Positions 51,514 through 60,401 of a DNA stretch of 64,000 bases are shown here, in pieces. Made by a program: the position numbers and the translations under genes. Origin of the DNA: Rhizobium leguminosarum (lineage in GTDB: Bacteria; Pseudomonadota; Alphaproteobacteria; Rhizobiales; Rhizobiaceae); the NCBI RefSeq assembly GCF_002953715.1, contig NZ_CP025013.1:806001-870000 (forward strand), given 5' to 3'. The notes under the pieces are model-generated. The model worked only from the letters and a program-made list of their open reading frames with translations. It did no database searches and was not told the DNA's origin. The stretch's first letter is position 1. Each line of letters begins with the position of its first letter.

Positions 51514-52890
51514 TCAGGCCTGCAGCGCCCGACGCACATCCGGGTCCTCCAGCGTCTCGTCCAGCGTGATGCGGGTGCGCTCGACGATCGCGTCTATCTC
51601 CGTTTCGGTGCAGCAGAGCGGCGGAGCATAGCCAAGCACACCATTGCCGAAGGCGCGGATGACGAGGCCATTCTCCCAGGCGCGATCGAAGATGCGGCGG
51701 GAGGGTTCGGCGGATGCTGGCAACGGCGTCTTGTTCACCTTGTCGACCACGAGTTCGACGGCGGCCAGCATGCCGCGGCCGCGGACATCGCCGACGAGCG
51801 GATGATCTCTCAGCGACTCCAGGCCCTGCATAAGCCGCGCACCGGCCCTGACGCCGTTTTCGAGAAGGCCGTTTTCATAAAGCTTCAGGACTTCCAGGCC
51901 GACCGCGGCGCTGACGGGATGGGCCGAATAGGTATAGCCATGGCCGACGGCGGCAGCACCCGCGCCCTCTGCGATCGTTTCATAGACATGATCGGCCATG
52001 AAGACGGCGCCCATGGGGACGTAGCCCGAGGTGAGACCCTTGGCGGTCGTCATGAAATCGGGGACGATCTCATCCTCGCTGCAGGCAAAAAGCGGGCCGG
52101 TGCGGCCAAAGCCGGTGATCACTTCGTCCGCCACGAAAAGGATGTCGTGTGCGCGGCAGAATTCGCGCATGGCTTTCATCCAGCCTTTCGGCGGCACCAG
52201 AACGCCGCCCGAGCCCTGGATCGGCTCGACGTAGAAAGCGGCAACACGTTCCGGCCCGATCGCCTCGACCTTGCTTTTCAGCGCCGCAAGCGAGGCGTCG
52301 ATGATCGCCTGCGGATTGTCGCCCGCCGGGTTGCGATAGGCGTAATGAGACGGAATTTTATGCTGCCAGTCGAAGGGAAGACCGAAGCCGGCATGGAAGG
52401 CAGGCAGCGCGGTCAAACCCGCGCCGACTGTCGAGGAGCCGTGATAGCCCTGTTCGACCGAGATGAATTGATCGCGCTCAGGCTGTCCTCGGGCATTCCA
52501 GTAGTAGCGGATGAAGCGGACCGTGCTGTCCACCGCATCGGAACCACCGAGGGTGAAATAGATATGGTTGAGATCGCCCGGCGCGCGGTCGGCGAGTTCG
52601 CCGGCAAGCCGGATCGCGGGCTCGGAGCCGAGGCCGAAATAGGCCGTCGCATAGGGAAGCTCGCGCATCTGCCGGGCCGCCGCCTCGACGATGCTCTCGT
52701 GGCCGTAACCGGCATTGACGCACCAGAGGCCGGCGAAGCCGTCGATCAGCTGCTTGCCGGAGGCGTCGGTGACCGTCGCGCCCTTGGCCGAGGCCAGCAC
52801 GCGCACGCCAAGCTTTTCGTGGCCGCGGTAGGAGGCAACCGGATGAATGAGGTGGGCGCGATCGAGTTCGATGAGGGAATTGCTGTACAT
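51514..52890 (-). CDS. Class III PLP-dependent aminotransferase
   Basis: 458 residues. LIDGFAGLWCVNAGYGHE near the N-terminus, the PLP-phosphate region GGSDAVDST, VEPIQGSGGV, the Asp in LFVADEVITGFGRTG, and the PLP Lys in TTAKGLTSGYVPMGA. This is the omega-amino-acid:pyruvate / putrescine / 4-aminobutyrate aminotransferase type. GGAG is 6 bp ahead of ATG 52890. Located in the Dpp/HAD operon, so it probably deaminates the imported compound or its derivative. Precise substrate unknown. Confidence 0.9.
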   Translation of the reverse strand: MYSNSLIELDRAHLIHPVASYRGHEKLGVRVLASAKGATVTDASGKQLIDGFAGLWCVNAGYGHESIVEAAARQMRELPYATAYFGLGSEPAIRLAGELADRAPGDLNHIYFTLGGSDAVDSTVRFIRYYWNARGQPERDQFISVEQGYHGSSTVGAGLTALPAFHAGFGLPFDWQHKIPSHYAYRNPAGDNPQAIIDASLAALKSKVEAIGPERVAAFYVEPIQGSGGVLVPPKGWMKAMREFCRAHDILFVADEVITGFGRTGPLFACSEDEIVPDFMTTAKGLTSGYVPMGAVFMADHVYETIAEGAGAAAVGHGYTYSAHPVSAAVGLEVLKLYENGLLENGVRAGARLMQGLESLRDHPLVGDVRGRGMLAAVELVVDKVNKTPLPASAEPSRRIFDRAWENGLVIRAFGNGVLGYAPPLCCTETEIDAIVERTRITLDETLEDPDVRRALQA

Positions 52891-52903
52891 GGAGATCTCC
52901 GGA

Positions 52904-53740
52904 TCAGCCGAGCGCCTGGCTGGCGAGGGCAAAGGTGGTGGCAGTCGGATCGGCGGCGTTGTTGGCCAACGGCTTTCTCATCGTGATGCCGCCGCCGACA
53001 TGGGCGAGCCCGTGTTCGGCGAGCCATCGGGAAAGCCCGGTTTCGGCCGTGGTGTCGACCCTGAGGAACTGCCCGGGTCGCCTGGCGATGAAATGTTCGA
53101 TGAGTTTCCTGGCCTCGCCGAGGTCGGCGGCCACCACGGGTCCGATCACGTCGCCGCGGCCGAAGGGACGCAGGCAAGCGAACCCGGAAACGCGGCCGTC
53201 GCGGCGAATGACGGCGAATTCGCCGATCCCGGCGAGATAAGAGAGCAGCCCTTCGCGGTCGGCGCCGAAGGCAAGGCGGTCGAGTGCCGCGATAGCAGGG
53301 AGGTCAGCGTCGGTAGCGGCTTCCGTTTCCGCCGGCGCGGCGATTTCTCCGGCAAGGCCCTGGTGCTGCAGCACGGTTCCCGTCTCGTGGAAGCCAAGCT
53401 TTTGGTAGAGCGGCAGACCTGCCGTCGTCGCCACCAGCCTCAGCGGCCGGTCTCCCGCGGCCAGCAATGCGGCGTCCATGAGTTTTCGGCCGAGACCCCT
53501 GCCGCGCATCGTCTCGTCGACGATGACCATATTGATCGTTGCACAATCGCCCTTGTACGGCGTGACGAGGACGGTGCCGACGACTCTGCCATCCTCGACC
53601 GCAACCATCCCGTCGCTCAAGGCGAGCGCCAGCTGCCAGTCTTCCGTCCGGTGCGGCCAGCCCGCCTGTCTTGAGAGCGCGACGGCGGCTTCCAAATGGT
53701 CGGGGCCGAACGGGACGATTTCGATCTGACTTGCTTGCAT
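52904..53740 (-). CDS. GNAT-family acetyltransferase with two GNAT-like domains
   Basis: 278 residues. The first domain (~residues 5-130) has the acetyl-CoA loop MRGRGLGRKLMDAALLAAGD; the second (~150-275) is a diverged GNAT fold (FAVIRRDGRVSGFACLRPFG). Tandem GNAT proteins of this type occur beside aminotransferases and may N-acetylate the amine substrate. AAGGA lies 7 bp before ATG 53740; ATG 53755 is an alternative. Followed by the aminotransferase after 13 bp. Confidence 0.83.
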   Translation of the reverse strand: MQASQIEIVPFGPDHLEAAVALSRQAGWPHRTEDWQLALALSDGMVAVEDGRVVGTVLVTPYKGDCATINMVIVDETMRGRGLGRKLMDAALLAAGDRPLRLVATTAGLPLYQKLGFHETGTVLQHQGLAGEIAAPAETEAATDADLPAIAALDRLAFGADREGLLSYLAGIGEFAVIRRDGRVSGFACLRPFGRGDVIGPVVAADLGEARKLIEHFIARRPGQFLRVDTTAETGLSRWLAEHGLAHVGGGITMRKPLANNAADPTATTFALASQALG

Positions 53741-53894
53741 GGGGGCGTCCTTCATATCGTACCCGCCAGTCTGCCGGAGCGCCGGCGGGCAGATCGTCTG
53801 AAGGCCATGGTTCAAGCAGTATCTTATGGCGTTGCTGTCATGGGCGCCGCATCTTATGCTAGAACCGATCGATATTCATCGGATCCAGGCCCTG

Positions 53895-55175
53895 TCAGTG
53901 CATCATCGACAGCGCTGCCGTAAAGAAATCCTCGCCTCCGAAGTTTCCTGATTTCAACGCCAGAAGCATATCGCCCTGCGCATTGCCGACCGTGCGCAGC
54001 ACCGGCACACCGGGCGCAATCTCCGGGCCGATCAGAAATGCCGGAATGGCGAGCCTGTCGACCGCCGCTCCTGAGGTTTCGCCGCCTGCGACCACAAGGC
54101 GGCGCACGCCTCTCTCCACCAGTTCGGCGGTGATGATCGAGGTCGCGGTCTCGATCGCATGGCCGGAGGCCTCTCGTCCATGGAGCGATTGCAGGCGGGA
54201 GACGGTTTCAGGCGCAGCACTCGCGGCGATGACGACGGGGCCGGCGGAGATGCGGTCTCCGGCCCAGGAAATCGCCGCGGCGATCTCATCGGGACCGGCA
54301 AGCAGCCTTTCCGGGTCAAGCCGCAGGACGGGCATCGACCGTTCGGCGATGTCGAGTTGGTGGAGCGTCGCCTTGGAGCAACTGCCGGCAACGATCGCTG
54401 AAAGCCCGCCCACCGGGCGAATGGTGTCCGCCGTCGTTGCACCGCCGGAGGAAATCCGGCCGGAGCGGACGAGCGCGCGGGCAAGGCCGAGGCCGAGGCC
54501 GGACGCACCGGTGGACACTGGCGTTTCCAACGCGACCTCGCCGAGCGTTTCAAGATCCCGTTCGAAAATTGCATCGGCGATAACAGCAGTGATGCCTGCC
54601 GTGCGCAGGGCCTCGAGCCTCGCCTTGACGGCGCCGGGTCCGGCCGCGATGACTGTGAGATCGATCAGCCCGACAGCGTTGCTCGATTGTCGGGTGAGAA
54701 CCCGCACGAGATTGGCGTCGTGCATCGGATTGAGGGGGTGGTCTTTGAGCGGGCTTTCGTTCAGCGGCTGTCCGCCGACGAAGAGATGGCCTAGATAGAC
54801 GGTGCGTCCCGTTTCCGGAAAGGCTGGTGTCACCAGCACGACGCCGCCGCCGGCCGCCTCGCTCAAGGCCTCGGTGACCGGACCGATATTGCCGGCATCG
54901 GTGGAATCGAAGGTCGAGCAGATCTTGTAAAGCACATGGCCGGCGCCCCGTTGGCGCAGCCATCGCTCAGCGCTCGCCGCAGCCGCGACGGCGTCCGAGG
55001 CCGGGACGGAGCGGATCTTCAGGGAGACGACGACGGCGTCAACATCCGGCAGCGCCAGCGACGGATCAGGGATGCCGACCGTCTGTACCGTGCGCAGACC
55101 GTTCTTCGTCAGCGTGTTGGCGAGGTCGGACGCGCCCGTATAGTCGTCAGCGATTGATCCAAGCAAAATAGCCAT
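53895..55175 (-). CDS. otnK: 3-oxo-tetronate kinase (four-carbon acid sugar kinase)
   Basis: 426 residues of the former DUF1537 kinase family: GSIADDYTGASDLANTLTKN, then YKICSTFDSTDAGNIGPV, VVTPAFPETGR-like VLVTPAFPETGRTVYLGHL, VAGSCSKAT and VVAGGETSGA. It phosphorylates 3-oxo-tetronate at O-4 in L-threonate or D-erythronate catabolism. Adjacent otnI, ltnD and otnC complete the pathway. Last gene of the operon repressed by the LacI-type protein; 3 bp from otnI. Confidence 0.92.
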   Translation of the reverse strand: MAILLGSIADDYTGASDLANTLTKNGLRTVQTVGIPDPSLALPDVDAVVVSLKIRSVPASDAVAAAASAERWLRQRGAGHVLYKICSTFDSTDAGNIGPVTEALSEAAGGGVVLVTPAFPETGRTVYLGHLFVGGQPLNESPLKDHPLNPMHDANLVRVLTRQSSNAVGLIDLTVIAAGPGAVKARLEALRTAGITAVIADAIFERDLETLGEVALETPVSTGASGLGLGLARALVRSGRISSGGATTADTIRPVGGLSAIVAGSCSKATLHQLDIAERSMPVLRLDPERLLAGPDEIAAAISWAGDRISAGPVVIAASAAPETVSRLQSLHGREASGHAIETATSIITAELVERGVRRLVVAGGETSGAAVDRLAIPAFLIGPEIAPGVPVLRTVGNAQGDMLLALKSGNFGGEDFFTAALSMMH

Positions 55176-55178
55176 CGT

Positions 55179-55955
55179 CTAGCTCCGTGCAAAAGGCTTG
55201 AACCAGCCAAGACCGTCCAATGTGTGGCCGCGCGGGATGTATTCGCAGCCGATGAAACCGTCATAACCCAGGCGGTCGATTTCGCCGAACAGATAGGCAT
55301 AGTTCAACTCCTCCCCGTCCGGTTCGTTGCGTGACGGCACGCTGGCGATCTGGATATGGCCGGTGATCGACAGCAGACGTCGCAACGCCATGGCGACGTC
55401 GCCATGGATGATCTGACGGTGATAAATGTCGAACTGGAGCTTCAGGTTCGGCAGGCCGCATTCGGCAATCAGCCGCTCGGCGGCGCCGAAGTCGTTGAGG
55501 AAATATCCCGGCATGTTGCGCCCGTTGATCGGCTCGAGCAGGAGATCAATGCCTTTTTCCGCAAGCCGCCCGGCAGCATAGGTGACGGAGCGCCGGTAAC
55601 AGGAGGCGGCGTCTTCGTCATGACGGTCGGCGATGCCTGCCATCAGGTGCAACCGTCTGACGCCCGTCGCCGCCGCATAATCCAGTGCCCGCTCGACATC
55701 CGCTTTCAGCGCATCGAACCGTCCAGGGAGGGCCGCGATGCCACGTTCGCCTGCTGCCCAGTCACCCGGCGGCAGGTTGAACAAGGCCTGCTGCAGATTG
55801 TTGCGGGCAAGCCGGTCGGCGATTGCCTCCGGTGTGGCTTCGTAGGGAAAGAGGTATTCGACGGCGGCAAAGCCGGCATCGGCTGCGGCGTCGAAGCGGT
55901 CGAGGAACGCCCATTCGTTGAACATCATCGTCAGGTTGGCGGCGAAAACCGGCAT
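55179..55955 (-). CDS. otnI: 2-oxo-tetronate isomerase (hydroxypyruvate isomerase family)
   Basis: 258 residues, TIM-barrel sugar-isomerase fold: FAANLTMMFNEWAFLDRFDA, then YLFPYE, NLPPGDWAAGERG, LLLEPINGRNMPGYFL, LQFDIYHRQIIHGD and GFIGCEYIPRG. The Glu and His residues of the family active site are present. It converts 2-oxo-tetronate to 3-oxo-tetronate between ltnD and otnK. Four-gene order with ltnD upstream and otnK downstream. Confidence 0.9.
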   Translation of the reverse strand: MPVFAANLTMMFNEWAFLDRFDAAADAGFAAVEYLFPYEATPEAIADRLARNNLQQALFNLPPGDWAAGERGIAALPGRFDALKADVERALDYAAATGVRRLHLMAGIADRHDEDAASCYRRSVTYAAGRLAEKGIDLLLEPINGRNMPGYFLNDFGAAERLIAECGLPNLKLQFDIYHRQIIHGDVAMALRRLLSITGHIQIASVPSRNEPDGEELNYAYLFGEIDRLGYDGFIGCEYIPRGHTLDGLGWFKPFARS

Positions 55956-55969
55956 GTCTAGCGTTCCTT

Positions 55970-56914
55970 TTACAGGCTCTGCGACTCTTTGGTGGTGCTG
56001 GGCAATTCAGCGCCGGAAAGCTTGGCATAGAGCCGTGCGAGCGAGGAATCGTCGTCACGGCCCATGCCCGCCCCGGAGGCGGCCAGATACATCTGCAAGG
56101 CGGCTGCCGCCAGCGGTACGGGATAACGCTCGGAGCGGGCCATGTCCTGGACGATACCGAGATCCTTGACGAAAATCTCGATGCTGCTGAGCGGAGTATA
56201 GTCTCCGGCCAGCACGTGCGGCACGCGATTTTCGAACATCCAGGAATTGCCGGCCGAAGCGGTGATCACCTCATAGACTTTGTCGAGGTCGAGGCCCTGC
56301 TTGGCGGCAAAGGTTATGGCCTCACAGGCGGCCGCGATGTGCACGCCGGCGAGAAGCTGGTTGATCATCTTGAAGGCCGCGCCTTTTCCGGCCTCGTCGC
56401 CGAGCTCGTAGACCTTGGCGGCCATGGCGTCGAGACCCGGGCGCGCCGTATCGAAGGCCTGTCTGGAACCGGATGCCATGATCGTCAGTTCGCCACGCGC
56501 CGCCTTGGCCGCGCCGCCCGAAATCGGCGCGTCGAGATAATGCAGGCCGAGAGCCTCCGTCCGCTGTGCCAGATCGCGCGCGACGGCGGGATCCATGGTG
56601 GCCGACGAGATGAAGACGGCGCCGGGCTTCATCGCACGTGCGACGCTTTCGGCCCCGAACAGCACGGCCTCGGTCTGCGCGCCGTTGACGACCACGGAGA
56701 CGACGATGTCGGCGTCCTTTGCCGCAGCGGCAGGGGTCGCCGCGCCACGTCCGCCATCGGCGACGAAGCGGTCCACTGCCGCCGGCGTGATGTCATATCC
56801 AACGACGTCGAGACCTGCGCGCTTCATCGACTGGGCCATTCCAAGCCCCATGGAACCAAGACCGATGACGGCGGCGACAACGGCCGAGCCCGAGTTTTCA
56901 GCAAGCGGTGGCAT
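55970..56914 (-). CDS. ltnD: L-threonate / D-erythronate dehydrogenase (beta-hydroxyacid dehydrogenase family)
   Basis: 314 residues: NAD motif AVIGLGSMGLGMAQSMKRAG, the family DAPISGGAAKAARGELTIM segment, and the catalytic Lys region GAAFKMINQLLAGVHIA. This is the 3-hydroxyisobutyrate-dehydrogenase-like group that includes LtnD, which oxidises L-threonate (or D-erythronate) at C-2. It is the first metabolic gene after the transporter on this strand, with a hairpin between them. Confidence 0.9.
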   Translation of the reverse strand: MPPLAENSGSAVVAAVIGLGSMGLGMAQSMKRAGLDVVGYDITPAAVDRFVADGGRGAATPAAAAKDADIVVSVVVNGAQTEAVLFGAESVARAMKPGAVFISSATMDPAVARDLAQRTEALGLHYLDAPISGGAAKAARGELTIMASGSRQAFDTARPGLDAMAAKVYELGDEAGKGAAFKMINQLLAGVHIAAACEAITFAAKQGLDLDKVYEVITASAGNSWMFENRVPHVLAGDYTPLSSIEIFVKDLGIVQDMARSERYPVPLAAAALQMYLAASGAGMGRDDDSSLARLYAKLSGAELPSTTKESQSL

Positions 56915-56950
56915 GAGGAGGTTCTCCAGTCTTGTGAGGAAGTGTCTGCG

Positions 56951-56976
56951 CCCCTCCGGGTGCCATCCCGGAGGGG
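56951..56976. terminator. Strong hairpin between the transporter and ltnD
   Basis: A perfect 10-bp stem CCCCTCCGGG / CCCGGAGGGG with a 6-nt loop, followed on the plus strand by CTGTTTTT. On the operon strand it is intercistronic without a T-tract, so it may limit readthrough or stabilise the transporter message. Confidence 0.6.
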
Positions 56977-56983
56977 CTGTTTT

Positions 56984-58300
56984 TCAGCGATTGACGCTTT
57001 TCGCAGGAACCGTCAACACGGCCAGCGAACCAATGACCAGCGCAGCCGCCAGCAGATACATGCCGGCGCTGTTGGTGCCGGTGAAGTCTTTGAGATAGCC
57101 TACCAGAAACGGCCCGAGAAACCCGGCGAGATTGCCGACCGAATTGATCCAGGCAATGCCGGCCGCAGCGCCGGTGCCGGCGAGAAAAGCCGTCGGAAGC
57201 GACCAGAACAGCGGCGCGCAACTGATGGCGCCGGCAGCAGCCAGCGAGAGGCAGACAATCGAGACGGTCGTGCTCGTCGCCATCGTCGCCGCGACGAAAC
57301 CACCGGCGGCGATGAGGGCCGGGACGACGAGGTGCCAGCGGCGTTCGCCCAGCCTGTCGGCGGAACGTCCGAGCGCCAGCATGGCAACGAATGTGCAGAT
57401 ATAGGGGATCGCGGAAATCAGGCCGATATTGAGGTTTCCGCTGACGCCCGAGGCCTTGACGATGGTCGGCATCCAGAAATTCAGGCCATATTGCCCAAGC
57501 ACGAAGCAGAAATAGATCAGGCACATCAGCCAGACGCGACGGTCGGTCAGCGTTGCGCCGATGCTGTGCGGGCTTGCCGTCTTGGCCCGGTTCTCCGCCT
57601 CGATATTGGCCGTCAGCACGCCCTTTTCCTCATCGTTCAGCCATTTCGCGCCCTGGATCGTATCATCAAGGTAGAAGAACGTCGCAACGCCGAAAAGAAT
57701 GGCTGGAATGGCTTCGATCAGGAACATCCACTGCCAGCCGGAAAGTCCGTGCGTACCGTGAAAACCGTCCATCAGCAGACCCGAAAGCGGATTGCCGAAA
57801 ATGGCGGATATCGGGATCGCCGACATGAAGGTAGTGATGATCCTGGCGCGGCGATGGGCCGGATACCACGCGGTCAGATAGAGAATGATGCCGGGGAAAA
57901 ATCCGGCTTCGGCAACGCCCAGCAGGAAACGCAGAACATAGAAGACGGTTTCCGACGAGGTGAACATGAAGGCGGCGGAAATGATGCCCCAGGTGAGCAT
58001 GATGCGGGCGATCCAAACCCGCGCGCCAACCTTGTTCATGATGATGTTGCTCGGCACTTCAAACAGAAAATAACCGATGAAGAAAATGCCGGCGCCGATG
58101 CCGTAGGCGGCTTCCGAGAGGCCGAGTTCGCTCGACATCTGCAGCTTGGCGAAGCCGACATTGACGCGGTCGAGATAGGCGACCACATAGCACAGCATCA
58201 AAAAGGGTACGATGCGCCAGAATACCTTGCCATAGGCACGGTCTTCGAGCGTCTGGGCGGGATGTGCGCCAACGACTGGCGCCTGCGTCTGCAGCGTCAT
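56984..58300 (-). CDS. MFS transporter, anion:cation symporter family (GudP/ExuT-like)
   Basis: 438 residues with twelve predicted helices. The family signature is visible near helix 1-2 (VVAYLDRVNVGFAKLQMSSE), and there are long loops typical of ACS sugar-acid importers. It probably imports L-threonate, D-erythronate or a related tetronate. GGAGGAG precedes ATG 58300. It heads the operon directly downstream of three LacI-type operators. Confidence 0.9.
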   Translation of the reverse strand: MTLQTQAPVVGAHPAQTLEDRAYGKVFWRIVPFLMLCYVVAYLDRVNVGFAKLQMSSELGLSEAAYGIGAGIFFIGYFLFEVPSNIIMNKVGARVWIARIMLTWGIISAAFMFTSSETVFYVLRFLLGVAEAGFFPGIILYLTAWYPAHRRARIITTFMSAIPISAIFGNPLSGLLMDGFHGTHGLSGWQWMFLIEAIPAILFGVATFFYLDDTIQGAKWLNDEEKGVLTANIEAENRAKTASPHSIGATLTDRRVWLMCLIYFCFVLGQYGLNFWMPTIVKASGVSGNLNIGLISAIPYICTFVAMLALGRSADRLGERRWHLVVPALIAAGGFVAATMATSTTVSIVCLSLAAAGAISCAPLFWSLPTAFLAGTGAAAGIAWINSVGNLAGFLGPFLVGYLKDFTGTNSAGMYLLAAALVIGSLAVLTVPAKSVNR

Positions 58301-58366
58301 GATTTTCTCCTCCGATTGTTGCCGCGGTCTCCTGTCGATCCTCCCGCGGCACGCCGAGCCACTCGT

Positions 58367-58380
58367 TGGCAGCGCTGCCA
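58367..58380. promoter_or_regulatory. LacI operator O1 (perfect palindrome)
   Basis: TGGCAGCGCTGCCA, a perfect 14-bp palindrome with the central CG step typical of LacI/GalR family operators. First of three in the divergent region. Confidence 0.82.
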
Positions 58381-58397
58381 TTTTCATTAATCCATTT

Positions 58398-58411
58398 TGG
58401 CAGCGCTGCCA
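58398..58411. promoter_or_regulatory. LacI operator O2 (perfect palindrome)
   Basis: A second exact TGGCAGCGCTGCCA, 31 bp centre to centre from O1, about three helical turns. Confidence 0.82.
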
Positions 58412-58420
58412 ACACCAAAT

Positions 58421-58434
58421 TGGTAGCGCTGCCA
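58421..58434. promoter_or_regulatory. LacI operator O3 (one mismatch)
   Basis: TGGTAGCGCTGCCA, one base from the other two and 23 bp from O2. Triplicated sites suggest cooperative binding and tight shared control of the transporter and of the divergent LacI-otnC unit. Confidence 0.78.
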
Positions 58435-58540
58435 AAAAAACCTTGCTTCTTGGCGAGAGCGGTGAAAAATGGTGGCAACGCGGTGGTCATCGGGCGGGCA
58501 GGCCGGGCAACCGCCTCAACAGTCGGGTTCAGACGTCACG

Positions 58541-59539
58541 ATGGAATTCAAACATCAACCGACGGTAACGCTTGCCGAGGTCGCGGAAGCAGCCGGTGTC
58601 GGCGAGAGCACGGTGTCGCGCGTGCTGCGCAACCACGGTTCGTTTTCCGCCAAGACGCGCGAGCGAGTGATGGCCGCCGTCGAGCGGCTGGGCTATGTGC
58701 CGAACCGGATCGCGGGAACGCTGGCCTCCACCGGTTCGCGTCTTGTCGCCTTCGTCATTCCCTCGCTGTCCAACATCGTCTTTCCCGATGTGCTGCGCGG
58801 TGCCAGCGCCGTTCTGGAGGAAAACCGGTATCAAGCGGTATTCTCCGTGACCGATTATGATCCGGGCAAGGAGGAAGCGCTCGCCGCCGCGATGCTTGCC
58901 TGGCGGCCGGCGGCGGTCATGCTGGCGGGATACGAGCATACCGAGGGCACGGTGAAGATGCTGCGCGCCAGCGGGTGTCGGATCGTCGAACTGCTCGATC
59001 TCGACGGTGATGCTCTCGATATCGCGGTCGGCTTCTCGAACCGCGCGGCCGGGCGGGAGAGCGCTGCCTTCCTGCTCAAACGGGGTTATCGCCGGATCGG
59101 CTATGTCGGTCACGACCTGAACCGCGATACCCGTGCCGGCAAGCGGTTTTCCAGCTTTTGCGAAACGCTCGATGCGCATGACGCTCCGCTCGTCGCTCGC
59201 GAAATTCTCCCAGGCGCCTCGTCCGTGGAAAATGGCAGGTTGGGGCTGAAGCGGCTGCTTGCCCGGACGAGCGATCTCGATGCGGTTTATTTCTCCAACG
59301 ACGACATGGCGCTGGGCGGCTATTTTCACTGTCTGGCCGAGGGGATCGCGATCCCCTCGAAGCTCGCCATTTTCGGCTATAACGGCCTCGATATCGGCCG
59401 GGCAATACCGCAACCCTTGTCGACCATCCGAACGCCGCGCGTGGCGACGGGGCAGATAGCCGCGCAGCTGGTCGTCGCTAATGCGCCGCCGCAGGCCGTC
59501 GATCTCGGCTTTGAATTGATCGAAGGGGCAACCGCCTAA
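58541..59539 (+). CDS. LacI-family transcriptional regulator (GntR-gluconate type)
   Basis: 332 residues. Helix-turn-helix VTLAEVAEAAGVGESTVSRV with hinge helix VPNRIAGTLAS, followed by a ribose-binding-like sensor domain (VAFVIPSLSNIVFPDVLRGA). Located between the two arms of the tetronate catabolic genes and beside three palindromic operators, it is the expected repressor, induced by L-threonate, D-erythronate or a metabolite. ATG 58541 matches the family start; an in-frame ATG at 58469 would add 24 residues. Confidence 0.92.
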   Translation: MEFKHQPTVTLAEVAEAAGVGESTVSRVLRNHGSFSAKTRERVMAAVERLGYVPNRIAGTLASTGSRLVAFVIPSLSNIVFPDVLRGASAVLEENRYQAVFSVTDYDPGKEEALAAAMLAWRPAAVMLAGYEHTEGTVKMLRASGCRIVELLDLDGDALDIAVGFSNRAAGRESAAFLLKRGYRRIGYVGHDLNRDTRAGKRFSSFCETLDAHDAPLVAREILPGASSVENGRLGLKRLLARTSDLDAVYFSNDDMALGGYFHCLAEGIAIPSKLAIFGYNGLDIGRAIPQPLSTIRTPRVATGQIAAQLVVANAPPQAVDLGFELIEGATA

Positions 59540-59555
59540 TATTGGAGGAACTGTC

Positions 59556-60230
59556 ATGTCCGACGCGCGCCTGCGTGAGGAAATCTGCCGATACGGCCGC
59601 TCGCTGTTCGAGCGCGGGCTGACGCCCGGTTCGTCGGGCAACATATCGTTGCGGCTGGAGGATGGCGGCTGGCTGGTCACGCCGACCAACGCCTCGCTCG
59701 GCTTTCTCGACCCGGCGCGGATCTCCAGACTCGATGCCGAAGGCCGGCTCCTGTCCGGCGACAAGCCGACCAAGGAAATTCCGCTGCACACTGCCCTTTA
59801 CGATACGCGCGGCAGCGCCCGCGCCATCGTCCATCTTCACTCCACCCACGCGGTGGCACTGACCATGCTGCCGGAGATCGATCCGCGCGCCGCCCTGCCG
59901 CCGATGACGCCATATTATCTCATGCGGGCCGGCGAAACCGCGCTGGTGCCCTATTATCGTCCGGGCGATCCGGCGGTGGCCGATGCCATCCGCGGGCTGG
60001 CGGGCAAGTATTCGTCGGTGCTCCTGGCCAATCACGGACCTGTTGTCGCCGGCGTCAGCCTGGAGGCGGCGGTCTTTGCGACCGAGGAACTGGAGGAAAC
60101 GGCGAAGCTCTATCTGCTGTTGCGCAACCTCAATCCCCGTTTCCTCAGTCCGGCGCAGGTGGCCGATCTCGTCAACACCTTCGGCCTCGACCTTCCGTCG
60201 CATCGCGATCACGATCACGACGGCGATTGA
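59556..60230 (+). CDS. otnC: 3-oxo-tetronate 4-phosphate decarboxylase (class II aldolase family)
   Basis: 224 residues, AraD/FucA-like zinc enzyme: GLTPGSSGNISLRLEDGGWL, metal His residues in VHLHSTHAVAL and in LANHGPVVAG, and acidic SGDKPTKEIPLH. OtnC decarboxylates 3-oxo-tetronate 4-phosphate to dihydroxyacetone phosphate, the last step of the pathway. It follows the LacI gene by 16 bp with GGAGG ahead of the ATG, so regulator and enzyme share one transcript. The His/Asp-rich tail (SHRDHDHDGD) could bind metal. Confidence 0.9.
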   Translation: MSDARLREEICRYGRSLFERGLTPGSSGNISLRLEDGGWLVTPTNASLGFLDPARISRLDAEGRLLSGDKPTKEIPLHTALYDTRGSARAIVHLHSTHAVALTMLPEIDPRAALPPMTPYYLMRAGETALVPYYRPGDPAVADAIRGLAGKYSSVLLANHGPVVAGVSLEAAVFATEELEETAKLYLLLRNLNPRFLSPAQVADLVNTFGLDLPSHRDHDHDGD

Positions 60231-60401
60231 AGGTGTCACTCCGCCGGCCGTTGACTGCGGGCAAGCGCGCAACCTTCTGCCAAACCCCGCTTTCGATACG
60301 ATAGATTCTGCTTCCGATGCCGCCAATTCAGGCGAGCTGTGGGTGAAGCGGTGCCTATGATTGTGACACGTCCCCAGTTCCGATCGTTCAAGGATACCCA
60401 G

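Noticed and set aside
56216..58390. A 724-codon plus-strand open frame opposite ltnD and the MFS gene
   Set aside because: It runs across two well-supported genes and the hairpin between them, has a charged low-complexity composition, and shows no family motif. Antisense shadow.
58367..58434. Three closely spaced near-identical palindromes considered as a CRISPR or repeat array
   Set aside because: The units are only 14 bp, spacings differ, and they lie in a LacI-controlled promoter; operators explain them better.
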